DNA of 64,000 nucleotides from JAHRAW01 sp965212085. GTDB lineage: Bacteria > Pseudomonadota > Gammaproteobacteria > Arenicellales > Poriferihabitantaceae. The notes under the pieces are model-generated. The model saw only the letters and a list, made by a program, of their open reading frames with translations, made no database searches and was not told the DNA's origin. The stretch lies in NCBI GenBank assembly GCA_965212085.1, contig OZ243042.1, positions 2,294,001 to 2,358,000 on the forward strand, written 5' to 3'. This document shows, in pieces, positions 9,192 through 16,950 of this stretch; within the stretch, counting starts at the first letter, position 1; the number at the start of each line of letters is the position of its first letter. A program made the translations under genes and the position numbers.

Positions 9192-10553
9192 GTGGCAATA
9201 ACCGAGTCCATCAAAAAACTGGTGATCGCCAATCGCGGCGAAATCGCCCTGCGTATCCTGCGCGCCTGCCGTCGTTTGGAAATCCGCACCGTGGCGCTGC
9301 ATTCCGAGGCCGACGGCGACGCCAAGTACGTGCGGCTCGCCGACGAGTCGGTGTGCATCGGCCCGGCACCGGCGGCGCACAGTTACCTGAACGGTGCTTC
9401 GGTCATCTCCGCCGCCGAAGTAACCGCCGCCAACGCCATCCACCCGGGCTACGGTTTTTTGTCGGAAAACGCCGGCTTCGCCGAGCAGGTCGAACAAAGC
9501 GGGTTTATTTTTGTCGGCCCCCGCCCGCAGACCATCCGCGTCATGGGCGACAAAATATCCGCCATCCGCACCATGCGCGAGGCCGGCGTACCGTGCGTTC
9601 CCGGCTCCGACGGCCCGCTCCCCGACGACCCCGCGGACACGGTTCGCATCGCCAAACAGGTCGGCTTTCCGCTGATGATCAAAGCCACCGGCGGCGGCGG
9701 CGGCAAGGGCATGCGCGTGGTGCGCGACCCATCGCAGCTGCTCGACGCCTGCACCATGACCCGCAAGGAAGGATTGGCGGCGTTCGGCAACGACGTCATC
9801 TACCTGGAGCGCTTCCTCGAAAAACCCCGGCACGTCGAGTTCCAGGTGCTGGCCGACACCCACGGCAACGTCATCCACCTCGGCGACCGCGACTGTTCGA
9901 TGCAGCGCCGCCATCAGAAGGTCATCGAAGAAGCGCCGGCGCCGGGCATCAGCGATGAACAGCGCCGCGACATCGGCGGGCGCTGCGTGGAAGCCTGCCG
10001 CGCCATCGGCTACCGGGGCGCCGGAACCTTCGAGTTCCTGTACGAGGACGGCGAATTTTTCTTCATCGAAATGAACACGCGCATCCAGGTTGAGCACCCG
10101 GTCACCGAAATGATCACCGGCATTGACCTGCTCCAGGAGCAGATCCGCATCGCCGACGGGCAGGAACTGCGCTACGCCCAGGAAGACGTCCAGCTCAGGG
10201 GCCACGCCTTTGAATGTCGCATCAACGCCGAAGACCCGGAAACTTTTATGCCGTCGCCGGGGCGGATTACCCAGTACCATATGGCCGGCGGCCCCGGCGT
10301 GCGCATTGATTCGCACGTGTACAGCAACTATGTAGTGCCGCCGTACTACGATTCCATGGTGGCGAAAATCATCACCCACGGCATGCACCGGCGCGAGGCG
10401 CTGGCGCGGATGAGCGGCGCGCTGCAGGAAATGGTCGTGGACGGCATCAAGACCAACCTGGTGCTGCACCGCGAACTGACCGAGGACGAAGCCTTTGTTC
10501 GCGGCGAACTGGACATCCATTACCTGGAAAAGAAACTGGGGAGCGGGCAGTGA
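9192..10553 (+). CDS. accC: Biotin carboxylase of acetyl-CoA carboxylase
   Basis: About 453 residues from a GTG at 9192, five bases after the accB stop; a TTG at 9174 in the same frame is the alternative. ATP-grasp enzyme that carboxylates biotin on AccB. Seen motifs: KLVIANRGEIALRILRAC, AIHPGYGFLSENA, the glycine-rich ATP loop GGGGGKGMR, EFQVLAD, FIEMNTRIQVEHPVTEM and ECRINAEDP. The accB-accC coupling and length are standard. The next gene starts inside the accC stop (GTGA), so translation is probably coupled. Confidence 0.96.
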   Translation: MAITESIKKLVIANRGEIALRILRACRRLEIRTVALHSEADGDAKYVRLADESVCIGPAPAAHSYLNGASVISAAEVTAANAIHPGYGFLSENAGFAEQVEQSGFIFVGPRPQTIRVMGDKISAIRTMREAGVPCVPGSDGPLPDDPADTVRIAKQVGFPLMIKATGGGGGKGMRVVRDPSQLLDACTMTRKEGLAAFGNDVIYLERFLEKPRHVEFQVLADTHGNVIHLGDRDCSMQRRHQKVIEEAPAPGISDEQRRDIGGRCVEACRAIGYRGAGTFEFLYEDGEFFFIEMNTRIQVEHPVTEMITGIDLLQEQIRIADGQELRYAQEDVQLRGHAFECRINAEDPETFMPSPGRITQYHMAGGPGVRIDSHVYSNYVVPPYYDSMVAKIITHGMHRREALARMSGALQEMVVDGIKTNLVLHRELTEDEAFVRGELDIHYLEKKLGSGQ

Positions 10554-11530
10554 CCGACCAGACGATAACGCCGGAGCCGGGGCCGGGGCCGGGGCTATAC
10601 GCCGCCTGTCCGCACTGCGAAGCGGTGTTCGTGGTGGGGGAGGCGCACCTGAACGCAAAAGAGGGGCTGGTTCGCTGCGGCGCCTGCGGCGAAATTTTCA
10701 ACGCCCGGTGGCACCTGACGGAGCAGTCCGAAGGGGCGGTGGCGGGTAGGGAAGCGGAGGCCGCGCTTGGGGATGCGCCGGAAATTGCGGGAAGCGGCGC
10801 GACCAATGAAAACGGTGAAACCGCTGAAAACGATAAAACCGAAACCGGACAGGAACACAAGGACGCCGTCCACGCCCACCAGCAACCCCCGGATCAAGTT
10901 TCCGAACGCCCGGCGGAATGGCGCGAAACGCTTGAATCCCCCGAACTTTCCGAATCTCCGCAAACTCCCGCCGCCAACGCCCGCCCCGACCGTCCTGACC
11001 GCATCAACATGAACGGCGTGGATGACTACATCGCCCCCCGCGCCGGCGTGTTCAACACGCTATCGTGGTCGGTGGCGGCCCTGGTGCTCGTGGCCTTGCT
11101 CGGCTGGCAGTTGAAATACCCGTTCCTGGAAAAGTACGTCCAGCACCGCGACTACCGCGCGTTCCTGAGCGTCTGCTGCGATTTTTTCAACTGCGAACTG
11201 CCGCCGCGCAGAGACCTGCCGCGCCTGACCCTGACCCATACCCGCATTGACCTCCACCCCCTTGCACCCGGCGCCATCCGGGTCACGGTCAAACTGGTCA
11301 ACGAAGCGACCTTCGCCCAGCCGTGGCCCGATTTGCAGGTGACCCTCACCGACCGGGACGGCCGGGTCGTCGGGCGGCGCACCTTCCCGCCGGGCCGCTA
11401 CCTCGGCGAAGGGCAGCCCGGCGTGCTCGGCTCCGGCGAACTCGGCGTGGTATTGTTCGACCTCGCCCGCCCCCACGAAAAAGCGGTGGGCTTTGAAGTC
11501 GGTGTGGTCGCCGGCTCCACGCCTTCCTGA
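10550..11530 (+). CDS. Zinc-ribbon / DUF3426 single-span membrane protein
   Basis: 326 residues from GTG 10550, overlapping the accC stop by four bases. The N-terminus has CPHC...RCGACGEIFNARWHL, an MJ0042-type zinc ribbon with two CxxC pairs. A long acidic, low-complexity linker follows, then one membrane span (about residues 170-190, VAALVLVALLGW) and a C-terminal DUF3426 beta domain (LTLTHTRIDLHP...FPPGRYLGEG). The family is conserved in proteobacteria, usually near accC or prmA and fis, but its function is unknown. The proline-glycine run near the start is encoded by a GGGGCC-like hexamer repeat. prmA and dusB, often next to these genes, are absent here. Confidence 0.8.
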   Translation: MTDQTITPEPGPGPGLYAACPHCEAVFVVGEAHLNAKEGLVRCGACGEIFNARWHLTEQSEGAVAGREAEAALGDAPEIAGSGATNENGETAENDKTETGQEHKDAVHAHQQPPDQVSERPAEWRETLESPELSESPQTPAANARPDRPDRINMNGVDDYIAPRAGVFNTLSWSVAALVLVALLGWQLKYPFLEKYVQHRDYRAFLSVCCDFFNCELPPRRDLPRLTLTHTRIDLHPLAPGAIRVTVKLVNEATFAQPWPDLQVTLTDRDGRVVGRRTFPPGRYLGEGQPGVLGSGELGVVLFDLARPHEKAVGFEVGVVAGSTPS

Positions 11531-11708
11531 GCGGGCTCAGTTGCATCCGAATCTGAATCCAAATTCATCCTTTACCCAAATTCCGCTTTCCCGGCAACCG
11601 CGAATCCGGTAAGATGGCAAGTCGCCGGCGGGTCGTTGCGGCGGGGTCGTTTCATTCTTTCATTTATTCCCGGTTTCTTACTTCCGGTTTGTTACTCTCG
11701 GCACGGCA

Positions 11709-11954
11709 ATGAAAAAAGCGCGAAACAGGAAACTGTGTGACTGTGTGGAAAGCTCACTGAAGCAGTACTTCAAGGATTTGAACGGCGAAGACGCGAGCGG
11801 GGTCTATCAGATGGTGCTCACCGAAATGGAAAAACCCCTGCTCGAGGTGGTGATGAAATACGCCGGCAAAAATCAGAGCAAGGCTTCCCGCGTGCTCGGC
11901 ATCAATCGCAACACGCTGCGCAAAAAACTAGACCAGTATGGACTCAACGATTGA
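11709..11954 (+). CDS. fis: Fis family DNA-binding protein
   Basis: 81 residues. The C-terminal half, EMEKPLLEVVMKYAGKNQSKASRVLGINRNTLRKKLDQYGL, is the Fis helix-turn-helix; the N-terminal 40 residues form the shorter dimerisation part (the E. coli protein has 98 residues). Fis is a nucleoid protein that bends DNA and modulates rRNA, recombination and growth-phase genes. It stands directly before purH, as in many Gammaproteobacteria, but without dusB upstream. A gap of 178 bp precedes it and should hold its promoter; a weak candidate is TAAGAT near 11609. Confidence 0.93.
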   Translation: MKKARNRKLCDCVESSLKQYFKDLNGEDASGVYQMVLTEMEKPLLEVVMKYAGKNQSKASRVLGINRNTLRKKLDQYGLND

Positions 11955-11999
11955 AGATTGATCTCACCAACCCGTAACCCGCAACCCGCCAATGCTCAG

Positions 12000-13643
12000 A
12001 TGAAAACGAATCCGCTCGCCAGGGCTTTGGTCAGCGTTTCCGACAAGCGGGGAATCGTGGCGTTTTGCCGCGGCCTCGCGGACCTCAAGATCGAAATCCT
12101 GTCCACCGGCGGCACCGCCCGGCAACTCACCGAAAACGGCATAAACGTCACCGAAGTATCTGATTACACGGGGTTTCCTGAAATGATGGATGGCCGGGTC
12201 AAGACCCTGCATCCCAAAATCCACGGCGGCATCCTCGCCAGAACGGGGGTGGACGAGGCGGTCATGGCCGCGCACGGGATCAAAGCCATTGACTTGGTGG
12301 TGGTGAATCTCTACCCGTTTGAAGAGACCATTGCCGACCCCGATTGCAAACTGGAACAGGCCATCGAGAGCATTGACATCGGCGGCCCGGCGATGTTGCG
12401 CGCCGCCGCCAAAAACCACCGCGACACCACCGTGGTCGTGGACCCGGACGACTACGACGCGGTGCTTGCACAACTGCGGCAACTGCGGCAAAAACAACGC
12501 CGGGTTTCCGCGCCGATGCGTTTTGATCTGGCGGTGAAAGCCTTCGCGCACACCGCCGGTTACGACGGCGCCATCGCCAACTATCTCGGAACGCTCGGTG
12601 ACGCTGATGAGCGCGCCGCCGGCGTTCCAACCGGGACCGGCACCGGCGATTTTCCGCGCACCCTCACCCTGCAATTCATAAGAAAACAACTCATGCGCTA
12701 CGGCGAAAACCCCCACCAAAGCGCCGCCTTCTACATCCACCGGGGCAAAGATTTCGGTGGCGATTCCGGTGGCGATGGCGACGTCGCCGGCGCGCGCCAG
12801 GCGCAGGGCAAGGAGCTCTCGTTCAACAACATCGCCGACACCGACGCCGCCCTGGAATGTGTCAAACAATTCACCCGCAGCCACGCCTGCGTGATCGTCA
12901 AGCACGCCAATCCCTGCGGCGTGGCCGTGGACGGCGACCAGCACCAAGCCTACCGGCGGGCCTTCGACACCGACCCGGAATCCGCTTTCGGCGGCGTCAT
13001 CGCGTTCAACCAGCCCCTCGGAGGCGAGGCCGCCGCCGCCATCGTCGCGCAGCAGTTTGCCGAGGTCATCATCGCGCCATCGCTGTCCGCCGAGGCCAAA
13101 CAGGCGGTCGCCGCCAAACCCAATATCCGGCTGCTGGAATGTGGGGTTTGGGAGGCTAATAGTTCCGGTGGCCGGGGCGGTGAATGCTTTGACTACCGCA
13201 AAGTCAACGGCGGCCTGCTGGTTCAGCACGCCGACCGCCTGCTCAACCACAAACTCGAAGTGGTCACCGAGCGCGCCCCCGGTGAAGCGCAGATGGACGA
13301 CCTGTTGTTCGCCTGGAAGGTCGCCAAGTTCGTCAAATCCAACGCCATCGTGTACGCCGCCGGGCAGGCCACCGTCGGCATCGGCGCCGGCCAGATGAGC
13401 CGCGTCAACTCGGCGCGCATCGCCGCCATCAAGGCGCAACACGCCGGCCTTGAGGTGCGCGGTGCGGTGATGGCTTCGGATGCGTTTTTTCCGTTTCGAG
13501 ACGGCCTCGACAACGCCGCCGAAGCGGGCATCGGCGCGGTCATCCAGCCCGGCGGCTCGATGCGCGATGACGAAGTGATCGCCGCCGCCAACGAACACGG
13601 CATGGCCATGGTGTTCACCGGCATGCGGCATTTCCGGCACTAG
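12000..13643 (+). CDS. purH: Bifunctional AICAR transformylase / IMP cyclohydrolase
   Basis: 547 residues from ATG 12000, about 45 bases after fis. It catalyses the last two steps of IMP synthesis. The N-terminal cyclohydrolase has ALVSVSDKRGIVAF, ILSTGGTARQL and GRVKTLHPKIHGGILAR. The C-terminal transformylase has ELSFNNIADTDAALE, the KHANPCGVA catalytic block, DPESAFGGVIAFN and SDAFFPFRDGLD. It is slightly longer than usual because of Gly/Asp-rich insertions (around GGDSGGDGD and the NSSGGRGGE segment). purD follows after one intervening membrane-protein gene. Confidence 0.96.
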   Translation: MKTNPLARALVSVSDKRGIVAFCRGLADLKIEILSTGGTARQLTENGINVTEVSDYTGFPEMMDGRVKTLHPKIHGGILARTGVDEAVMAAHGIKAIDLVVVNLYPFEETIADPDCKLEQAIESIDIGGPAMLRAAAKNHRDTTVVVDPDDYDAVLAQLRQLRQKQRRVSAPMRFDLAVKAFAHTAGYDGAIANYLGTLGDADERAAGVPTGTGTGDFPRTLTLQFIRKQLMRYGENPHQSAAFYIHRGKDFGGDSGGDGDVAGARQAQGKELSFNNIADTDAALECVKQFTRSHACVIVKHANPCGVAVDGDQHQAYRRAFDTDPESAFGGVIAFNQPLGGEAAAAIVAQQFAEVIIAPSLSAEAKQAVAAKPNIRLLECGVWEANSSGGRGGECFDYRKVNGGLLVQHADRLLNHKLEVVTERAPGEAQMDDLLFAWKVAKFVKSNAIVYAAGQATVGIGAGQMSRVNSARIAAIKAQHAGLEVRGAVMASDAFFPFRDGLDNAAEAGIGAVIQPGGSMRDDEVIAAANEHGMAMVFTGMRHFRH

Positions 13644-13656
13644 CGGCGCACCGGCG

Positions 13657-14919
13657 GTGACCGAAACCGAACCAACGTACCGGGTGATCGTCAGCGGCGT
13701 GGTGCGCCCGGAGAAATCCCGCGCCGAAGTGATCGAGCAACTGGCGTTGTTGTTCCACTCCAGGCCGGAGACCATGGAAAAACTCCTGCAGGGCAGGGCG
13801 GTTCCGCTGACCCGGCCATACCAGCGCGAGGATGCGGAAAAAATCTGCCGGGCGATCCGTGCGGCGGGCGCGGAATGCCGGATGGAAGAGGCCGGTGCAC
13901 CGCAGGCTGCGCCGCCCGAAGTTGAACCCGCGGCGGCTGGAACGGCGCGGGATGATGCCGATGCATCCGCCGACGCGCCATTTTCCCGGGATCATCAAGA
14001 CCACCCCGGCGCAGATGAAGCCGACGCCGATGCCGAAACCGAAGCCGGCGCCGAAACCGCCCCCGGAACCGGCGGGCGGGAAGCGGCCCTGATGCGCTTC
14101 GTGGCGGTCAACACCGGCTACTATGCCCGCCAGTTCGCCAAATTCGGCGCCATCGAACGCCCGTCTTTCGCCCTGAGCTGGCACTGGCCGGCGTTGTTCG
14201 CGTTCTTTTTCTGGGCGATGTACCGCAAACTGTGGCTGTGGGCCGGCGTCAATCTCGCCGGCGGCGTGTTGCTGGCGTTCATCCTCAAGCCGGGACTGGT
14301 GTACCTGGCGTGGGCGTTTTTCTGGCCCCTCACCGCCAACTACCTGTACTTCCGCCACGCCCGCAACCGGGTCTTCGGGGGCGGGGGCGGGGATGATGCG
14401 CGCGCCGACAGCGATGACGACACCGACAGCGAGCGGGCGGATTCCGAACCCGACCCCCGAGGCGGCGTCAGCCGTGGCGCGGTGTGGGTGGGCCTGCTGG
14501 TGATGTTCCTGCTGCCGGCGGCTTTCAACAACCTCATCAGCGAGCGCGTGCTGGAGCGTTACGCCGAGCGGGCCGGCCAAGTCTTGCCGGAACCGGGCTC
14601 CCGGCAGCGCGGCGACGGCTCCGCCATTGACGACCTCGCCACCCTCGATCCCCAAGCCGCCAAAACCGTGACCGCGCTCGGTGTCCTCGCCGTGACCCTG
14701 AAACTCGCGGCCTCCGGCAAGGGGCCGGACGACAGCCAACTGACGTTGTCGGTGTTTGAAAAGGTTCTTGAACAGAAACGCATCAAAGACGCATGGGGAA
14801 AAAGAATCGCGCTGCGCCGGGACGCCGCCGGTCAGGTGGCGCTGGTTTCCGCCGGGCCCGACGGGCGTTTCGACAGCGGCGACGACATCCTGCAGTACAT
14901 CCACTTCGATGCCTTGTAA
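13657..14919 (+). CDS. DUF2628-like membrane protein with GspG-like C-terminus
   Basis: 420 residues from GTG 13657, 13 bases after purH. Residues about 1-75 form a small alpha/beta region (YRVIVSGVV...EDAEKICRAIRAAGAECRM) like the bacterial ribosome/transport-associated folds seen before DUF2628. An acidic low-complexity linker follows, then three hydrophobic segments with SFALSWHWPALFAFFFWAMYRKLW, which is the DUF2628 pattern. After one more membrane span the last 70 residues (IKDAWGKRIAL...VSAGPDGRFDSGDDI) resemble the C-terminal head of type II secretion pseudopilins (GspG). Function unknown. It splits the usual purH-purD pair. Confidence 0.65.
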   Translation: MTETEPTYRVIVSGVVRPEKSRAEVIEQLALLFHSRPETMEKLLQGRAVPLTRPYQREDAEKICRAIRAAGAECRMEEAGAPQAAPPEVEPAAAGTARDDADASADAPFSRDHQDHPGADEADADAETEAGAETAPGTGGREAALMRFVAVNTGYYARQFAKFGAIERPSFALSWHWPALFAFFFWAMYRKLWLWAGVNLAGGVLLAFILKPGLVYLAWAFFWPLTANYLYFRHARNRVFGGGGGDDARADSDDDTDSERADSEPDPRGGVSRGAVWVGLLVMFLLPAAFNNLISERVLERYAERAGQVLPEPGSRQRGDGSAIDDLATLDPQAAKTVTALGVLAVTLKLAASGKGPDDSQLTLSVFEKVLEQKRIKDAWGKRIALRRDAAGQVALVSAGPDGRFDSGDDILQYIHFDAL

Positions 14920-14968
14920 TGCGCGGGCCGGAGACGCGACAAGGGACGCGACAAGGGGCGCGGCACGG

Positions 14969-16294
14969 ATGAAGGCGCTGATCGTCGGCGGCGGCGGGCG
15001 CGAACACGCGCTGGCGTGGAAGGCGGCGCAGTCGGCGCTGGTGGAGCGGGTGTACGTGGCGCCGGGCAACGCCGGCACCGCCACCGAAGCGCGCGTGGAA
15101 AACGTGGATATTGACGCCGATGACATCCCCGCGCTGGCGCGCTTTGCCGCCGCACACGACATCGCGCTCACCATCATCGGCCCGGAAGCGCCGCTGGTGA
15201 TGGGCGTGGCGGATGCGTTCGCCGATCTCGGCCTGAACTGCTTCGGCCCAAGCCGTGCGGCGGCGCGCCTGGAAGGATCCAAAACCTTCGCCAAGGATTT
15301 CCTGCGCCGCCACGCCATTCCCACCTCCGCCTACGGCAGTTTCAGCGATGCCGCCGCCGCCATCGGCTACCTCGATTCCCTGGGCGCAGATGACTGGCCG
15401 GTGGTCATCAAGGCCGATGGCCTGGCCGCCGGCAAGGGCGTGGTGATCGCCGAATCCCGGCGCGAAGCCGAAGCGGCGATCACCGACATGCTCACCGCCA
15501 ACCGCTACGGTGGTGCCGGCAACCGCGTGGTAGTGGAGCAGTTTCTCGAAGGTGAGGAAGCGAGTTTTATCTGCATGGTGGACGGCGAATCCATCCTGCC
15601 CATGGCCTCAAGCCAGGACCACAAGGCCGCCCACGACGGCGACACCGGCCCCAACACCGGCGGCATGGGCGCGTATTCCCCGGTGCCCATCGTTGACGAC
15701 GCGATGCACGAGCGAATCCTGGAAACCGTGATCCGCCCCACGGTCGCCGGGCTGGCCGCCGAGGGCATGCCGTACACCGGATTTTTATACGCCGGGCTGA
15801 TGATCGGCGCAGACGGCGTTCCCAAAGTGCTGGAGTTCAACTGCCGCCTCGGCGACCCCGAAACCCAGCCCATCCTGATGCGCCTGCGCTCAGATATTGT
15901 AGCCCACTGCCTCGCCGCGACTCGCCGAAACCTCGCCGCCGAACGCGCCCACTGGGACAGCCGCTGCGCCCTCGGCGTGGTCATGGCCGCCGCCGGCTAC
16001 CCCGGCGAATACGATACCGGCGCGCCCATCACCGGCCCCATCGCCGCCGCGCATCCGCAGCAGGGCCGGGAGGCCACGGCGCAAAAAGTTTTTCACGCCG
16101 GCACCAAAGTAGTCAACGGCAAAACCATCGCCGCCGGCGGCCGGGTACTGTGCGCCACCGCCACCGGCGACACCGTGCGCACCGCCGCGCAAGCCGCCTA
16201 CCAACTCGCCGCACAAATCCACTGGCCGGGATGCTGGTACCGCTCCGACATCGGACACCGCGCCATCGCCAGAGAAACCGCCGGGGCGGGATAA
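14969..16294 (+). CDS. purD: Phosphoribosylamine--glycine ligase
   Basis: 441 residues from ATG 14969; an upstream extension of the frame overlaps the previous gene and is not conserved. ATP-grasp enzyme that makes glycinamide ribonucleotide in purine synthesis. Motifs seen: MKALIVGGGGREHALAWK, GPEAPLVMGVADAF, PVVIKADGLAAGKGVV, FLEGEEASFICMVDG, QDHKAAHDGDTGPNTGGMGAYSP and EFNCRLGDPETQPI. A tandem GACGCGACAAGGG-type duplication lies just before the start (about 14934-14958). Confidence 0.96.
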   Translation: MKALIVGGGGREHALAWKAAQSALVERVYVAPGNAGTATEARVENVDIDADDIPALARFAAAHDIALTIIGPEAPLVMGVADAFADLGLNCFGPSRAAARLEGSKTFAKDFLRRHAIPTSAYGSFSDAAAAIGYLDSLGADDWPVVIKADGLAAGKGVVIAESRREAEAAITDMLTANRYGGAGNRVVVEQFLEGEEASFICMVDGESILPMASSQDHKAAHDGDTGPNTGGMGAYSPVPIVDDAMHERILETVIRPTVAGLAAEGMPYTGFLYAGLMIGADGVPKVLEFNCRLGDPETQPILMRLRSDIVAHCLAATRRNLAAERAHWDSRCALGVVMAAAGYPGEYDTGAPITGPIAAAHPQQGREATAQKVFHAGTKVVNGKTIAAGGRVLCATATGDTVRTAAQAAYQLAAQIHWPGCWYRSDIGHRAIARETAGAG

Positions 16295-16312
16295 CGGGAA
16301 ATTTATCTGGCG

Positions 16313-16340
16313 CAGGGAGAGGTTGCGACCTGTCTCTATG
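16313..16340. repeat. Palindrome D, copy 1
   Basis: A 20-base palindromic core of the form AGG-TTGCGA-CCT with flanking GGGAGA/TCTCTA arms. The same palindrome with GGGACAGGTCGCGACCTGTC sequence occurs three more times near 62.0-62.5 kb. It lies between purD and the DUF192 gene. Confidence 0.6.
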
Positions 16341-16400
16341 CCGCCGGGGGGTTGAGGCGCAAGCCGCTGGGGTGGCTGGAAATACAGGCGTCTTTGGGCT

Positions 16401-16934
16401 ATGTTCGCCGTTATGCCAATCCGCTCCGTTTCGCGCACGTCGTTGTGCATGATTTTCTACGCAGCCGCGCTATTTGCGGTGGCGCACGAATCCGGCTGGG
16501 GGGGGCAGGGGTGCGCTGAGTCCAATCGTGGTATGGAGCGGATGGAAAGCGCGCGGATTTCGTTGTTGAACGAGCGGCGGGAGCGGGTTGAGTTTGAAAC
16601 GTTGATTGCGGATGATGCGCTGGAGCGCGCCAGCGGTTACCAGCATATCTGCCCGTGGGTTATTGCGCGCACCAGCATCCTGTTCCGGTACCCGGCGCCG
16701 TCCGGCGGCCGTTTCCACATGCGCAACGTCAAAGCGCCGCTGGCGATCGGGTTTTTTGACGAGGACGGGGTGTTGATTCAGTCCATGATTATGCAGCCTT
16801 ACGGGGACGGGGATGAAACCTTGTACGCCCCGATGCGGAAATTTCAGTATGCCCTGGAAGCCCGCCCCGGTTTTTTTGCGGAAAAGGGATTGTCGGCGGG
16901 CGCATCCCGGCTGCTGATTGAGGCATTGCCGTAA
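16401..16934 (+). CDS. DUF192 family exported protein
   Basis: 177 residues. The N-terminus has a hydrophobic segment (MIFYAAALFAVAHESG, from about residue 17) that looks like a signal peptide; in-frame ATGs at 16401 and 16413 are both possible starts. The rest matches DUF192: IADDALERASGYQHI, ILFRYPAP, FHMRNVKAPLAIGFFDEDGVL and a C-terminal ARPGFFAEKGLSAG. The usual GLM and FWMKNT motifs are changed to SGYQ and FHMRNV, so this is a divergent member. The family has no proven function. The next gene follows after 16 bases. Confidence 0.75.
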   Translation: MFAVMPIRSVSRTSLCMIFYAAALFAVAHESGWGGQGCAESNRGMERMESARISLLNERRERVEFETLIADDALERASGYQHICPWVIARTSILFRYPAPSGGRFHMRNVKAPLAIGFFDEDGVLIQSMIMQPYGDGDETLYAPMRKFQYALEARPGFFAEKGLSAGASRLLIEALP

Positions 16935-16950
16935 TCCAAATAATCGCGTT

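Noticed and set aside
11964..13775. 603-codon open frame on the minus strand over purH
   Set aside because: It is the complement of purH with no recognisable domain; long antisense frames are expected in GC-rich genes. The same holds for frames opposite accC, rne, infB and yyaL.
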